From positions 1-41,579 of the forward strand of contig JAFRNP010000025.1 of NCBI GenBank assembly GCA_017430145.1: a stretch of DNA of 41,579 nucleotides, given 5' to 3'. The notes under the pieces were generated by a model. The model saw only the letters and a list, made by a program, of their open reading frames with translations, made no database searches and was not told where the DNA came from. This document shows positions 31,857 through 40,210 of this stretch, piece by piece; position 1 is the first letter of the stretch; every line of letters starts with the position of its first letter. The DNA comes from Clostridia bacterium. GTDB taxonomy: Bacteria > Bacillota > Clostridia > Oscillospirales > Acutalibacteraceae. Position numbers and translations under genes: made by a program.

Positions 31857-32855
31857 ATGTTAAACAGAAAAAGAGCCGCGGCGATGATCGCCGCGCTGAC
31901 GATATTCCTCACGATGTGCGTTCCGGCGATCGGCGGGTCGGTGAACGTGAACGGCGCGCGTGAGATCGAGATCAGGGCAGGCGGGGAACAGCCGCTTGAC
32001 CTGTTCGGGAACTATACGAAGGCGCTGATGCCCGGGGAGACGGTGACGTTCCGGATCCTTGTGAAGAACAGCAGCGCCGTACCGGTCAACATGTACCTGA
32101 AGGCGGCGGACACGCCGGCGGATCAGTTCCCGACCCCGGAGGACAAGGCAAAGTCCGACAAGCTGCTAAAAGAGATCCGGATGCAGATCGAACAGATCAC
32201 GGACGATGCGTCTGCGCCCCTGTTCACGGGGCTTGCGGACGGGACGGCAGAGGACGGCAGCGGGGGGCTGCGGGAATACGTGCACCTGGGGCTGCTGAAC
32301 GCGAACGGGGAGACGTATCTGGAGATGCACGTACAGGTGCCCGTCACGCTGGACAACACCTATCAGGCGGCGATCGGCAAGATCGACTGGATCTTCCGGA
32401 TCGAGGAGACCGCGGAGGAATCCAGCACGGAACCCGCGACAACAGAACCCGGTACAGAGCCGACGACCGCGAAACCCTGCACGGAAACTACGACGGCGAA
32501 GCCCGGGACAGAACCGACGACCGCAAAGCCCGGCACGGAAACTACGACGGCAAAGCCCGGCGACGAATCCACAACTGCAAAGCCCGGCGACGAATCCACA
32601 ACTGCAAAGCCCGGAGACGAATTCACGACGGCAAAGCCCGGCACAGAACCGACGACAAAAGCCGGTGGCACGCCTTCCGGGAATCCTGCGACGACCGTTT
32701 CCCGCACGCCGCAGCGCAACCCGGACGTAGTGGTCGTGGTGCCGCCGAACACGGGCGTCGGCAAACGTACCTGGATGCTGATCGCAGCCGGCGTGTCGGC
32801 AGGGGTCATTGCGCTGGTCCTGTTCCTTCCGCGTAAAAAGAAAGCGGAATGCTGA
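31857..32855 (+). CDS. cell-wall-anchored protein with TTAKPG repeats and PPNTG sorting signal
   Basis: The protein has 332 residues. The signal peptide is residues 1-~28 (AAMIAALTIFLTMCVPAIGG). A ~165-residue domain follows (NYTKALMPGETVTFRILVKN, VHLGLLNANGETYLEMHV), with the look of a small beta-sandwich subunit. Then a Thr/Pro stalk of seven 9-residue repeats (TTAKPGTEP type), VVPPNTGVG, a membrane helix (MLIAAGVSAGVIALVLF) and RKKKAEC. PPNTG fits the sortase motif xPxTG. It lies 21 bp after the beta-helix gene, so the two are probably coexpressed; this one could display the other on the wall, an inference. No sortase gene is in the window. Confidence 0.8.
   Translation: MLNRKRAAAMIAALTIFLTMCVPAIGGSVNVNGAREIEIRAGGEQPLDLFGNYTKALMPGETVTFRILVKNSSAVPVNMYLKAADTPADQFPTPEDKAKSDKLLKEIRMQIEQITDDASAPLFTGLADGTAEDGSGGLREYVHLGLLNANGETYLEMHVQVPVTLDNTYQAAIGKIDWIFRIEETAEESSTEPATTEPGTEPTTAKPCTETTTAKPGTEPTTAKPGTETTTAKPGDESTTAKPGDESTTAKPGDEFTTAKPGTEPTTKAGGTPSGNPATTVSRTPQRNPDVVVVVPPNTGVGKRTWMLIAAGVSAGVIALVLFLPRKKKAEC
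32463..32651 (+). repeat. seven 27-bp in-frame tandem repeats
   Basis: Each unit encodes TTAKP followed by CTET, GTEP, GTET, GDES, GDES, GDEF or GTEP. The two GDES units are nearly identical in DNA, a sign of recent expansion. Confidence 0.85.
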
Positions 32856-32893
32856 CGACGGCCGCAAATCAATTCGCAGTTATTTGAGAACCA

Positions 32894-32935
32894 GACACCG
32901 GCAGGGCGTGTGATCGCGCCCTGCCGGTGTCTTTT
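32894..32935 (+). terminator. strong terminator of the surface-protein operon
   Basis: Fifteen-base perfect arms GACACCGGCAGGGCG (32894-32908) and CGCCCTGCCGGTGTC (32917-32931), then four T. It lies between convergent genes and may also slow transcripts of the metallophosphoesterase gene. Confidence 0.85.
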
Positions 32936-32964
32936 ACTTGTATTGTTTATATAATGAAAAGGAA

Positions 32965-33939
32965 TCAACCGATAACGGTATTTTTCAGCGTGAAGGTCTT
33001 TTCGATCACACCGTTGCCGTCGGTCGCCCATTCGCCGAAGTAGAAGCTCCGTCCGCGGATGACGACCTGGTTTTCATAGACCTCTACCTCTACGCCGCAG
33101 CCGGTATCGTCGGGGATAACGTTATCCTTTTCGCCGGTCAGCCTTGTCAGACACGGCAGGGACGTTTCCGGGAAATTGTAATACGTACTGATGGAGGAAG
33201 ACGTGAGCGTGCGGTGGGTATGGCCGCTGAAATAAAACAGGTCGTGCGTATCGGCGTATTCCGTCAGGATATCCGTCAGGCTGTAGGGATAATCCGGGTT
33301 CGCCCTGTAGGAAGCGCGCTCCGGGTGGTGTGAAAAGACGAACGTCGGTTTCCCGCTATGCGCCGCCTCCTCCAGCACGCCGCGAAGCCACGTCAGCTGC
33401 GCGTCGGACAGCGTCATGCTGTTGCTGGTATGTTCCTCCGTTCCGAGCACGATGAAATAAAAACCGTCGATCACGTCGCAGTAGTAAGGCGTGGTCAGTT
33501 TTTTGTCAAAGAATGCGTTCGTATACGCGTACCAGCGGTTTTGCAGCGCTTCGTAATCGCCCTCTCCGTTGCCGATATCGTGGTTGCCGAGGACCGGCAC
33601 CACCTTCTGTCCTTTCAGGATCTGGGCAACCGTACCGTGGAAAAACATGCTTTCCGTGCTGTTGCCGTTCATGGTGTTGTCGCCCAGAAAGACAACAGCG
33701 TCATTGCCGCTCTGATTTTTGTTCACATCCTGCAGGCACCTGGCAAAAACCTTGTAGCGCGTGTAGTTGTTTCCCTCGATGTGGGAATCCGAAAGCACGG
33801 CGAAATTGAGTTTGCAGTCCGCCGGGGATTTTACGTCATGCGCACTGCCGCCGACGCCGACGCCGACGCCTATGAGCATGACGGCGCACAGCAGGTACGC
33901 AAGTATACGAAGAACAGCGCCTTTCATATTAATCGCCAT
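32965..33939 (-). CDS. exported calcineurin-like metallophosphoesterase
   Basis: The protein has 324 residues if started at MAINMKG; MKG four codons later or a GTG six codons earlier are possible, and none has an SD. A signal segment (VLRILAYLLCAVMLIGVGVG) is followed by the full metal set: SDSHIE, FLGDN, LGNHDIG, FSHHPE and SGHTH. These enzymes hydrolyse phosphomono- or diesters outside the cell, so nucleotide or phospholipid breakdown is possible. The only strong SD upstream (AGGAGG at 34026-34031) serves an 11-codon frame. It lies next to the nucleoside-uptake operon on the same strand but is probably transcribed separately. Confidence 0.8.
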   Translation of the reverse strand: MAINMKGAVLRILAYLLCAVMLIGVGVGVGGSAHDVKSPADCKLNFAVLSDSHIEGNNYTRYKVFARCLQDVNKNQSGNDAVVFLGDNTMNGNSTESMFFHGTVAQILKGQKVVPVLGNHDIGNGEGDYEALQNRWYAYTNAFFDKKLTTPYYCDVIDGFYFIVLGTEEHTSNSMTLSDAQLTWLRGVLEEAAHSGKPTFVFSHHPERASYRANPDYPYSLTDILTEYADTHDLFYFSGHTHRTLTSSSISTYYNFPETSLPCLTRLTGEKDNVIPDDTGCGVEVEVYENQVVIRGRSFYFGEWATDGNGVIEKTFTLKNTVIG

Positions 33940-34127
33940 GCGATTCAGAATTCGCACAAAGTGGGATGAAATATCACACTTTATGCCCGAATCGTTCCTT
34001 TCTTCTGATTTTTCACACTATGAAACCTCCTGATTTGCTTTGATTGCAGAATATCTGATTGCAGTATGATCGCCTGTGACCGGATCCCCGCGGGCCCGAC
34101 CGCGGAAAGAAACGCGGGTTGAGAGGG

Positions 34128-34739
34128 TCAAAGCAGATGCCGTCTGATCCGCTGCTCCAGGATCTCCAGTACGACCGGATCCTTACCGCCGTTCGGGATG
34201 ATCAGGTCCGCGTATTTTTTGCTCGGCTCCACGAAGGCGTCGTGCATGGGCTTGACGGTGTTCAGGTACTGGTCGATCACCGAATCCAGGGAACGTCCGC
34301 GCTCTTTGGCGTCGCGCCTGATCCTGCGTAAAACACGCACGTCGGCGTCCGTATCCACATACAGCTTGATATCGAACAGACGCCGAAGCTCCGGCTCGGC
34401 AAAGATCAGGATCCCGTCGACGACGATCACGGACGTCGGAGAGACCCGGCGGATCCGGTCGCTGCAGTTGTGTATCGTAAAATCGTAGACCGGGCAGTCC
34501 ACCGCCTGCCCCGCCTTCAGCATCTTCAGATGCTCGATCATCAGCGGCGTATCAAACGCATCCGGATGATCATAGTTCTGTTTGCAGCGCTCTTCATACG
34601 GCATATCGTCCAGCGCCTTATAATAATCGTCGTGCTTGATCACGGTCACTTCGTCGCCGAAGATCTCCTGCAGCCGCCCGGTCAGCGTGCTCTTGCCGCT
34701 GCCGGAGCCTCCCGCGATGCCAATTATCAGACTTGCCAT
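34128..34739 (-). CDS. udk: uridine kinase
   Basis: The protein has 203 residues. The P-loop GGSGSGKST is at residues 10-18. KHDDYYK (~36-42) carries the catalytic Asp, and YDHPDAFDTPLM, VYDFTIH and VVDGIL are family motifs. It phosphorylates uridine and cytidine with ATP or GTP to UMP and CMP. It is the last gene of the nucleoside uptake operon, 12 bp after the phosphorylase, so imported nucleosides can be either kept (by Udk) or split. The length is normal for the family (~205-210). Confidence 0.92.
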   Translation of the reverse strand: MASLIIGIAGGSGSGKSTLTGRLQEIFGDEVTVIKHDDYYKALDDMPYEERCKQNYDHPDAFDTPLMIEHLKMLKAGQAVDCPVYDFTIHNCSDRIRRVSPTSVIVVDGILIFAEPELRRLFDIKLYVDTDADVRVLRRIRRDAKERGRSLDSVIDQYLNTVKPMHDAFVEPSKKYADLIIPNGGKDPVVLEILEQRIRRHLL

Positions 34740-34751
34740 CTTCTGTTCCTT

Positions 34752-36047
34752 TCAACGGATGATCTTATGGATCAGCGGCAGGGGTGCAGGTGCAGTCTCC
34801 GAAAACGACAACGCGGAGAGATAAGCGTCCCCTGCCGCCGCGATATCCGCTTTCTTTGAATACAGCGTACACAGCGGCTCACCCGCAGATACCGGGTCGC
34901 CGGTCTTTTTATGGATCCGGATGCCTGCGCCGAGGTCGATCCTGTCCTCCTTGGTCAGGCGGCCGGCGCCCAAAAGCGTGCTGACCGTGCCGATCTTCTC
35001 GGTGTCCATATGGGCGATATAGCCCGTGACGGGACACGGGACGGTCACGGCGGGCTCGGCATACAGCGCCATCAGGCCGGGCAGCGCGTCGGCGTCGCCG
35101 TTCTGCGCGGCGATCCACCGCCGCATTTTTTCATATGCAGCGCCGCTGTCAAGCGTCTGCTCCGCCTTTTGCACCGCTTCGTCGCGCGGGACGCCCGCGG
35201 CAAGGGCATACAGCTCGGCAGCCAGCGTCAGGGAGAGCTCCCGGATATCGCCGCCGACCTTGCCGCGCAGCACGTCGACCGCCTCCTGGAGTTCCAGGGC
35301 GTTGCCGACGGTATTGCCAAGAGGACGGTCCATATTGCTGATGACCGCCGCCATATTGCGGCCGAAACGCTGCCCGAGCGCCACCATCTTCTGCGCCAGC
35401 AGCTCTGCGTCTTCGGCGGTTTTCATGAACGCGCCGGACCCGTATTTGACGTCCAGCACGATATTTTTGGCGCCGGCCGCCAGCTTTTTGCTCATAATAC
35501 TTGCAGCGATCAGCGGGATGCTGTCCACGGTTGCGGTCACGTCCCTGAGCGCGTACAGCAGCTTGTCCGCCGGCACGAGCTCCCCGGAGGCACCGATCAC
35601 GGCGATGCCGATCTCCCCCGCCTGCCGCAGAAATTCCTTTCCGGAGAGCGTGATCCGGTAACCCGGCACGCTCTCCAGCTTATCCACGGTCCCGCCGGTG
35701 TGCCCGAGCCCCCTGCCGGTCATTTTGGCGATCTTCAGCCCCATGGCCGCGGCCAGCGGCGCTGCGACCAGCGTGGTTTTATCGCCGACGCCGCCGGTGG
35801 AATGCTTATCCGCGGAAAGGTTCCCGAAAACGGAAAGATCGATCACGTCTCCGGAGCCGATCATCGCCTTCGTCAGCAGATAGGTCTCCGTATCCGTCAT
35901 CCCGCGGAAGAACACCGCCATCAAAAACGCCGCTGCCTGATAGTCCGGGATCGAGCGTTTGACATAGCCGTCGATCAGAAAGCCGATCTCCGCTTCGTCC
36001 AGCGCAAAGCCGTCGCGTTTTTTCTTTATGATTTCATACGCTGTCAT
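34752..36047 (-). CDS. pdp: pyrimidine-nucleoside phosphorylase
   Basis: The protein has 431 residues. The phosphate and substrate site shows as KHSTGGVGDKTTL (about 81-93), TGRGLGHTGGTVDKLES is the family signature, and SKKLAAGAKNIVLDVKYGSG forms the pyrimidine side. The C-terminal alpha/beta domain (AGAGI-IHKK-GDPV) is complete. It splits uridine, deoxyuridine and thymidine with phosphate into base and (deoxy)ribose-1-phosphate. Length and motifs fit Pdp of Gram-positives better than DeoA of enterobacteria (~440). It lies 24 bp after the second permease gene. Confidence 0.9.
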   Translation of the reverse strand: MTAYEIIKKKRDGFALDEAEIGFLIDGYVKRSIPDYQAAAFLMAVFFRGMTDTETYLLTKAMIGSGDVIDLSVFGNLSADKHSTGGVGDKTTLVAAPLAAAMGLKIAKMTGRGLGHTGGTVDKLESVPGYRITLSGKEFLRQAGEIGIAVIGASGELVPADKLLYALRDVTATVDSIPLIAASIMSKKLAAGAKNIVLDVKYGSGAFMKTAEDAELLAQKMVALGQRFGRNMAAVISNMDRPLGNTVGNALELQEAVDVLRGKVGGDIRELSLTLAAELYALAAGVPRDEAVQKAEQTLDSGAAYEKMRRWIAAQNGDADALPGLMALYAEPAVTVPCPVTGYIAHMDTEKIGTVSTLLGAGRLTKEDRIDLGAGIRIHKKTGDPVSAGEPLCTLYSKKADIAAAGDAYLSALSFSETAPAPLPLIHKIIR

Positions 36048-36071
36048 CGATTATCCCTCCCACGTCCGGCG

Positions 36072-37118
36072 TCATCTCGCGCCCTTGTCATAAGGGATCC
36101 CCTCGGCCTTCGGCGCGCGGCTCTTTTTAGAAGTAAACGCAAGCACGATCAGAACCGTTACGAAGGGGATCAGATTGTAAAAATACATGTTTTTGAAGAT
36201 CGCCTCATAAAACGCCTTGAAGCCCTCGCTGCCCGCAAGAAGGTTTTGCATCCACGTCTGCGACTCCAGCGGGACGATCAGGCTCTTGTTGTACGTCACG
36301 GCAAGGCACTTCAGAAAGCCGAACAACAGCGAGCCGAACACGATGCCCAGCGGCTTCCAGTTGCCGAAGATCATGATCGCAATGGCAAGGAAGCCCATGC
36401 CGGCGACGGTCCCCTCCGCGGTGCCGTTGGCGACGGTGGCAACGTAGGCGTAGCCGCCGAAGCCGGCAAGCGCGCCGGAGATCGTGGTGCCGAGGTAGCG
36501 CATACGCACGACGCTGATGCCGACGCTTGCCGCCGCCTGCGGATGCTCGCCGCAGGCACGGAGCCGCAGGCCGGTTTTTGTTTTATAGATCCATACGGAC
36601 ATCAAAACAAAGATCAGAAGGGCAAGGAAGGTGGAGATATACGCCTTGTCAAACAGCACCTGTCCCACCGGGCCGAGCTCGCCGTTCAGGATCGCGTACC
36701 CGAAATCGCGGCTCTTGCCGGAGGAATCGAGAGCGGTCTCCATCTCCAGCTTGTCCTTGTTGAACAGGACCTTGGTGATAAACAGCGTCACTGCGGGGGC
36801 GAGCAGGTTCAGCGCGGTGCCGCCGATCGTCTGGTCCGCCTTCAGGTTGATCGCGGAAAACGACAGCAGCAGCGAGAAAACCGCGCCGAACACGGCGGCG
36901 ATCAGAAGGCAGATCAGGAACAGAAGCTGGTTGTGGTCGACAAAGAACGGGGATCTGCGCAGGTAAAACGACGCGAACGCCCCGGCGAAGGCGCCGAAGA
37001 TCATAATGCCGTCCAGTGCGATGTTGATGATGCCGCTGCGCTCGGCAAACATGCCGGCAAGCGCGACGATCAGCAGCGGGATCGCAAAGATCAGCGCTTT
37101 CTGCAGCAAAAAGATCAT
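36072..37118 (-). CDS. nucleoside ABC transporter permease 2 (NupQ-like)
   Basis: The protein has 348 residues and about eight to nine membrane helices, in the BPD_transp_2 (LivM/RbsC) group. The N-terminal GMFAERSGIINIALDGIMIFGAF is typical of the YufQ/NupQ branch. The cytoplasmic coupling loop with LRACGEHPQAAASVGISVVR is clear. It starts four bases before the end of the first permease gene (ATGA overlap). It forms the membrane pore with that partner and receives nucleosides from the BMP-family lipoprotein. Confidence 0.9.
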   Translation of the reverse strand: MIFLLQKALIFAIPLLIVALAGMFAERSGIINIALDGIMIFGAFAGAFASFYLRRSPFFVDHNQLLFLICLLIAAVFGAVFSLLLSFSAINLKADQTIGGTALNLLAPAVTLFITKVLFNKDKLEMETALDSSGKSRDFGYAILNGELGPVGQVLFDKAYISTFLALLIFVLMSVWIYKTKTGLRLRACGEHPQAAASVGISVVRMRYLGTTISGALAGFGGYAYVATVANGTAEGTVAGMGFLAIAIMIFGNWKPLGIVFGSLLFGFLKCLAVTYNKSLIVPLESQTWMQNLLAGSEGFKAFYEAIFKNMYFYNLIPFVTVLIVLAFTSKKSRAPKAEGIPYDKGAR

Positions 37119-38509
37119 TTCCTGTCACCGTCCTTCCCAAGCGCCGTCCCGTCCGCGGGCGGCGCATCCTCCGTTTGGATATCCGGATTTTCCGCGGGCG
37201 GCGCATCCTCCGTTTGGGCGTCCGCATTTTCCGCCGGCACATCCTCCGTTTGGATATCCGGGTTTTCCGCCGGCACATCCTTCGTTTCGGTATCCGGGGG
37301 TTCCGGCGCTGCGGTTCCGGCGACTGCCGGCGCGGGAGAAACGGAGAGCGGTTTATTGTTTTTCTTGTTCAAAAAGTCCTTGATAAATTTGGAGAACCCC
37401 GCAAAGTAGATGATCACGGCGATGATCAGCTGCGACACATATTCATTGAACGCCGTTTCGCCGGGCAGGTACGACCCGCCGGTATCGATGTACCGCAGGA
37501 AGATGGCGGAGAAGATCACGCCGATCGGGTTGTTGCTGGCAAGCAGCGCGGCGGGGATCCCGTTGAAGCCTACGTTCGGCAGGGACTGGTAGGTGTTCCA
37601 TTTGAAGTCCTGCTGCCCGTTCAGACACCACAGGGCGGCGCCGCAGGCGGCAAGCCCGCCGGCGATCGCCATGGAAAGCATAATATTCCGTTTTTCGTTC
37701 ATACCGGCATACCTTGCGGCGTTGCGGTTGTAGCCGCACGCCCTGAGCTCATAGCCGAAGGTCGTTTTGTTCAGCATGACGTACAGCAGCACGGCGATCA
37801 GGCAGGCGATGATGATGCTCACGTCCAGATAGGAGCCGGCAAAGAGCTTGTCCAGCCCCAACGTCGCCGTGGAGACGCCGTTGGAGATCGTTTTGCGGAT
37901 AAAGTTCGTCTTGGTCTCGGCGATGTTGACAAACTGCTCCTGATGGGCGTAGAAAACCCAGGAGACGATGTTTGCGGCGATCCAGTTGGTCAGGATGCAC
38001 ACGATCACCTCGTTGACGTTGAATTTCGCTTTAAAGAAGCCGGGGATCGCGCCCCAGATCACGCCGAGGAGCGTACCTGCCAGAAACGCCAGCGTCCAGA
38101 TGATCCAGGCGGGCATACTGCCCTGCGGGATACTGAGCGCGACGATCAGGCTGCCCATGGCGCCCATCAGGTACTGCCCCGGCGCGCCGATATTGAACAG
38201 GCCGGTCTTGAACGCCAGCGCGACGGAAAGGCCCGTCATGATCAGCGGCGTCGCCGTAAACAGCGAGTTGCCGCAGGTAAACAGGATATCCCTGGGGTTG
38301 CCCGCCGCAACCGGCCCGCTGAGGACGATCAGGATCCCCTTCAGCGCCTCCGATACCGGGATGTCCTTGGAGAACACAGCCATCAGCAGAAGCACAAGGA
38401 AGCCGACGACCAGGCCGCCGAAGATGCAGATCAGAGACGCCGCGACCGACTGGACCGCCGACCTGCGGAAAAAGGAAGCTTTGCTTCCGGTCTTTTCAGG
38501 CTTACGCAT
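37115..38509 (-). CDS. nucleoside ABC transporter permease 1 (NupP-like) with acidic repeat tail
   Basis: The protein has 464 residues from MRKPEKTGSK, start fixed by GGAGGCGAG. About eight membrane helices lie between residues ~25 and 375. The coupling motif LRACGYNRNAARYAGMNEKR and NVGFNGIPAALLASNNPIGV mark the BPD_transp_2 permease. After the last helix comes an unusual ~80-residue cytoplasmic tail with four acidic repeats (PAENPDIQTEDV type). YufP/NupP normally ends soon after the last helix at ~350-370 residues. It overlaps the ATPase gene by eight bases and the next permease by four. Confidence 0.88.
   Translation of the reverse strand: MRKPEKTGSKASFFRRSAVQSVAASLICIFGGLVVGFLVLLLMAVFSKDIPVSEALKGILIVLSGPVAAGNPRDILFTCGNSLFTATPLIMTGLSVALAFKTGLFNIGAPGQYLMGAMGSLIVALSIPQGSMPAWIIWTLAFLAGTLLGVIWGAIPGFFKAKFNVNEVIVCILTNWIAANIVSWVFYAHQEQFVNIAETKTNFIRKTISNGVSTATLGLDKLFAGSYLDVSIIIACLIAVLLYVMLNKTTFGYELRACGYNRNAARYAGMNEKRNIMLSMAIAGGLAACGAALWCLNGQQDFKWNTYQSLPNVGFNGIPAALLASNNPIGVIFSAIFLRYIDTGGSYLPGETAFNEYVSQLIIAVIIYFAGFSKFIKDFLNKKNNKPLSVSPAPAVAGTAAPEPPDTETKDVPAENPDIQTEDVPAENADAQTEDAPPAENPDIQTEDAPPADGTALGKDGDRK
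37157..37296 (-). repeat. four 36-39-bp tandem repeats encoding an acidic tail
   Basis: Coding units PDTETKDVPAEN, PDIQTEDVPAEN, ADAQTEDAPPAEN and PDIQTEDAPPAD lie end to end at the 3' end of the permease gene. Confidence 0.8.
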
Positions 38510-40100
38510 GGTTCTCGCCTCCTTTTTGTCCGTTCTGCCGTTTTGCGCCCGCCATATACAGGCCCAGCTCCTCAACGGAAGTGGTCTTGGGATCAAATTC
38601 GCCGGTGATCTCGCCCTCGTACATCACAAGGATACGGTCGGAGAGGTTCATGACCTCGTCAAGCTCGAGGGAAATCAGCAGCACGGCGCTGCCGGCGTCC
38701 CGGGTGGCGACGATCTGCTCATGGATAAATTCGATGGCGCCGACGTCCAGGCCGCGCGTCGGCTGTACGGCGACAAGGAGCTTGTGCGCGCGGTCCATCT
38801 CCCGGGCGATGATCGCCTTCTGCTGGTTGCCGCCCGACATGCTCCTGGCGATCGTATCGGCGCCCTGGCCGGAGCGTATGTCGAACCGTTCGATCAGGCT
38901 GTCGGCGTACGCGCGCACCTTATCGAAACGGATAAAGCCGTATTTCTGGAATTCCACTTCAAAATACCGCTGCAGGACGATGTTCTCCTGCAGGGTGTAG
39001 TCCAGCACAAGGCCGTGCTTGTGCCGGTCCTCGGGGATATGGCTGATCCCGTGGGTGTTTTTATAACGGATGGTCTTTTTTGTCACGTCCTCACCGCAAA
39101 GCAGGATCTGCGCGCCCGGCTCCGCCTTCTGAAGCCCTGTCAGCGCGGCGACGAATTCGCTCTGCCCGTTGCCGTCGATGCCCGCGATGCAGACGATCTC
39201 GCCGACGCGGACCTGCAGGGAGACGTCGCTCACGGCGTTTTTCCTGTGCAGCTTGCTTTTGACGGTAAGGTTTTTGACGTCAAGGATCGTTTCAGCGGGC
39301 TTCGCGTCTTCTTTGTCGACGGCAAATTTCACGTCTCTGCCCACCATCATGGCGGAGAGATCCTCCTTGGTCACGTCCGAAACGTTCACGGTGCCCACGT
39401 ATTTCCCCTTGCGCAGTACGGTGCAGCGGTCGGCGACCTCCATGATCTCGTTGAGCTTGTGGGAAATGAACAGGATCGACTTCCCCTCCGCTGCAAGCCC
39501 CTTCATGATGTTCATAAGCTCCGTGATCTCCTGCGGGGTCAATACGGCGGTGGGCTCGTCGAAGATCAGGATCTCGTTTTCACGGTACAGCATCTTCAGG
39601 ATCTCCGTGCGCTGCTGCATCCCCACCGTAATATCCTCCACCAGCGCGTCCGGGTCGACGTTGAGCCCGTAATTTTTTGAGAGGTCGAGCACCTTCTGCC
39701 TGGCTTCCTTTTTACGAAGGAAGCCGAGCGAGGCAGGCTCGATCCCGAGAATGATATTGTCCAGCACGGAAAAAACGTCCACCAGCTTGAAATGCTGGTG
39801 CACCATACCGATCCCCAGCGCGTTCGCGTCGTTGGGGTTGTTGATGACGACCTTTTTTCCGTCCTTGTAGATCTCGCCCTGCTCCGGCTGGTACAGGCCG
39901 AACAGGACCGACATCAGCGTCGATTTGCCCGCGCCGTTCTCGCCGAGAAGCGCGTGAATCTCGCCGCGCTTCAGCTGCAGGGTGATGTTGTCGTTTGCGA
40001 CGATCCCCGGGAACACCTTCGTGATACCCCGCATCTCGATCACGTAAGGGCTGCCCTCCGTCTCCGGCGCCGGGGACGGCGCTTTCCTCGTATTGTCCAT
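38502..40100 (-). CDS. nucleoside ABC transporter ATPase with two ABC domains (NupO-like)
   Basis: The protein has 532 residues from MDNTRKAPSP, supported by AAAGGAG seven bases upstream. The first ABC domain (~25-265) has Walker A GENGAGKST and EILIFDEPTAVLTP. The second (~280-525) has a degenerate Walker A GIDGNGQSE lacking the lysine, then SMSGGNQQKAIIARE. This asymmetry is the rule in the ribose/nucleoside import family. It powers both permeases. It is separated from the binding-protein gene by a strong hairpin and is probably expressed at a lower level. Confidence 0.92.
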   Translation of the reverse strand: MDNTRKAPSPAPETEGSPYVIEMRGITKVFPGIVANDNITLQLKRGEIHALLGENGAGKSTLMSVLFGLYQPEQGEIYKDGKKVVINNPNDANALGIGMVHQHFKLVDVFSVLDNIILGIEPASLGFLRKKEARQKVLDLSKNYGLNVDPDALVEDITVGMQQRTEILKMLYRENEILIFDEPTAVLTPQEITELMNIMKGLAAEGKSILFISHKLNEIMEVADRCTVLRKGKYVGTVNVSDVTKEDLSAMMVGRDVKFAVDKEDAKPAETILDVKNLTVKSKLHRKNAVSDVSLQVRVGEIVCIAGIDGNGQSEFVAALTGLQKAEPGAQILLCGEDVTKKTIRYKNTHGISHIPEDRHKHGLVLDYTLQENIVLQRYFEVEFQKYGFIRFDKVRAYADSLIERFDIRSGQGADTIARSMSGGNQQKAIIAREMDRAHKLLVAVQPTRGLDVGAIEFIHEQIVATRDAGSAVLLISLELDEVMNLSDRILVMYEGEITGEFDPKTTSVEELGLYMAGAKRQNGQKGGENHA

Positions 40101-40162
40101 AATACTCCTTTTTGGCCGCTCGTACGGTTTTCGTCCGCGGCCGGTCCTGCCGTACCGCAAAT

Positions 40163-40195
40163 TTCAAAAGCGGGGATGGCAGTTAAGCCATCCCC
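40163..40195 (-). terminator. attenuating hairpin between binding protein and ATPase genes
   Basis: Eleven-base perfect arms GCGGGGATGGC (40168-40178) and GCCATCCCCGC (40185-40195), loop AGTTAA, then TTTTG on the minus strand. The short T run fits partial termination, which would give more lipoprotein than transporter mRNA. Confidence 0.75.
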
Positions 40196-40210
40196 GCCGG
40201 ATCAGAATAA

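Noticed and set aside
34080-34127. terminator after udk
   Set aside because: A CCGCGG-N6-CCGCGG hairpin is present, but no T run follows, so it was not called.
34911-37409. 832-codon open frame on the plus strand
   Set aside because: Spans the antisense of pdp and both permeases, which are certain genes. No domain or SD.
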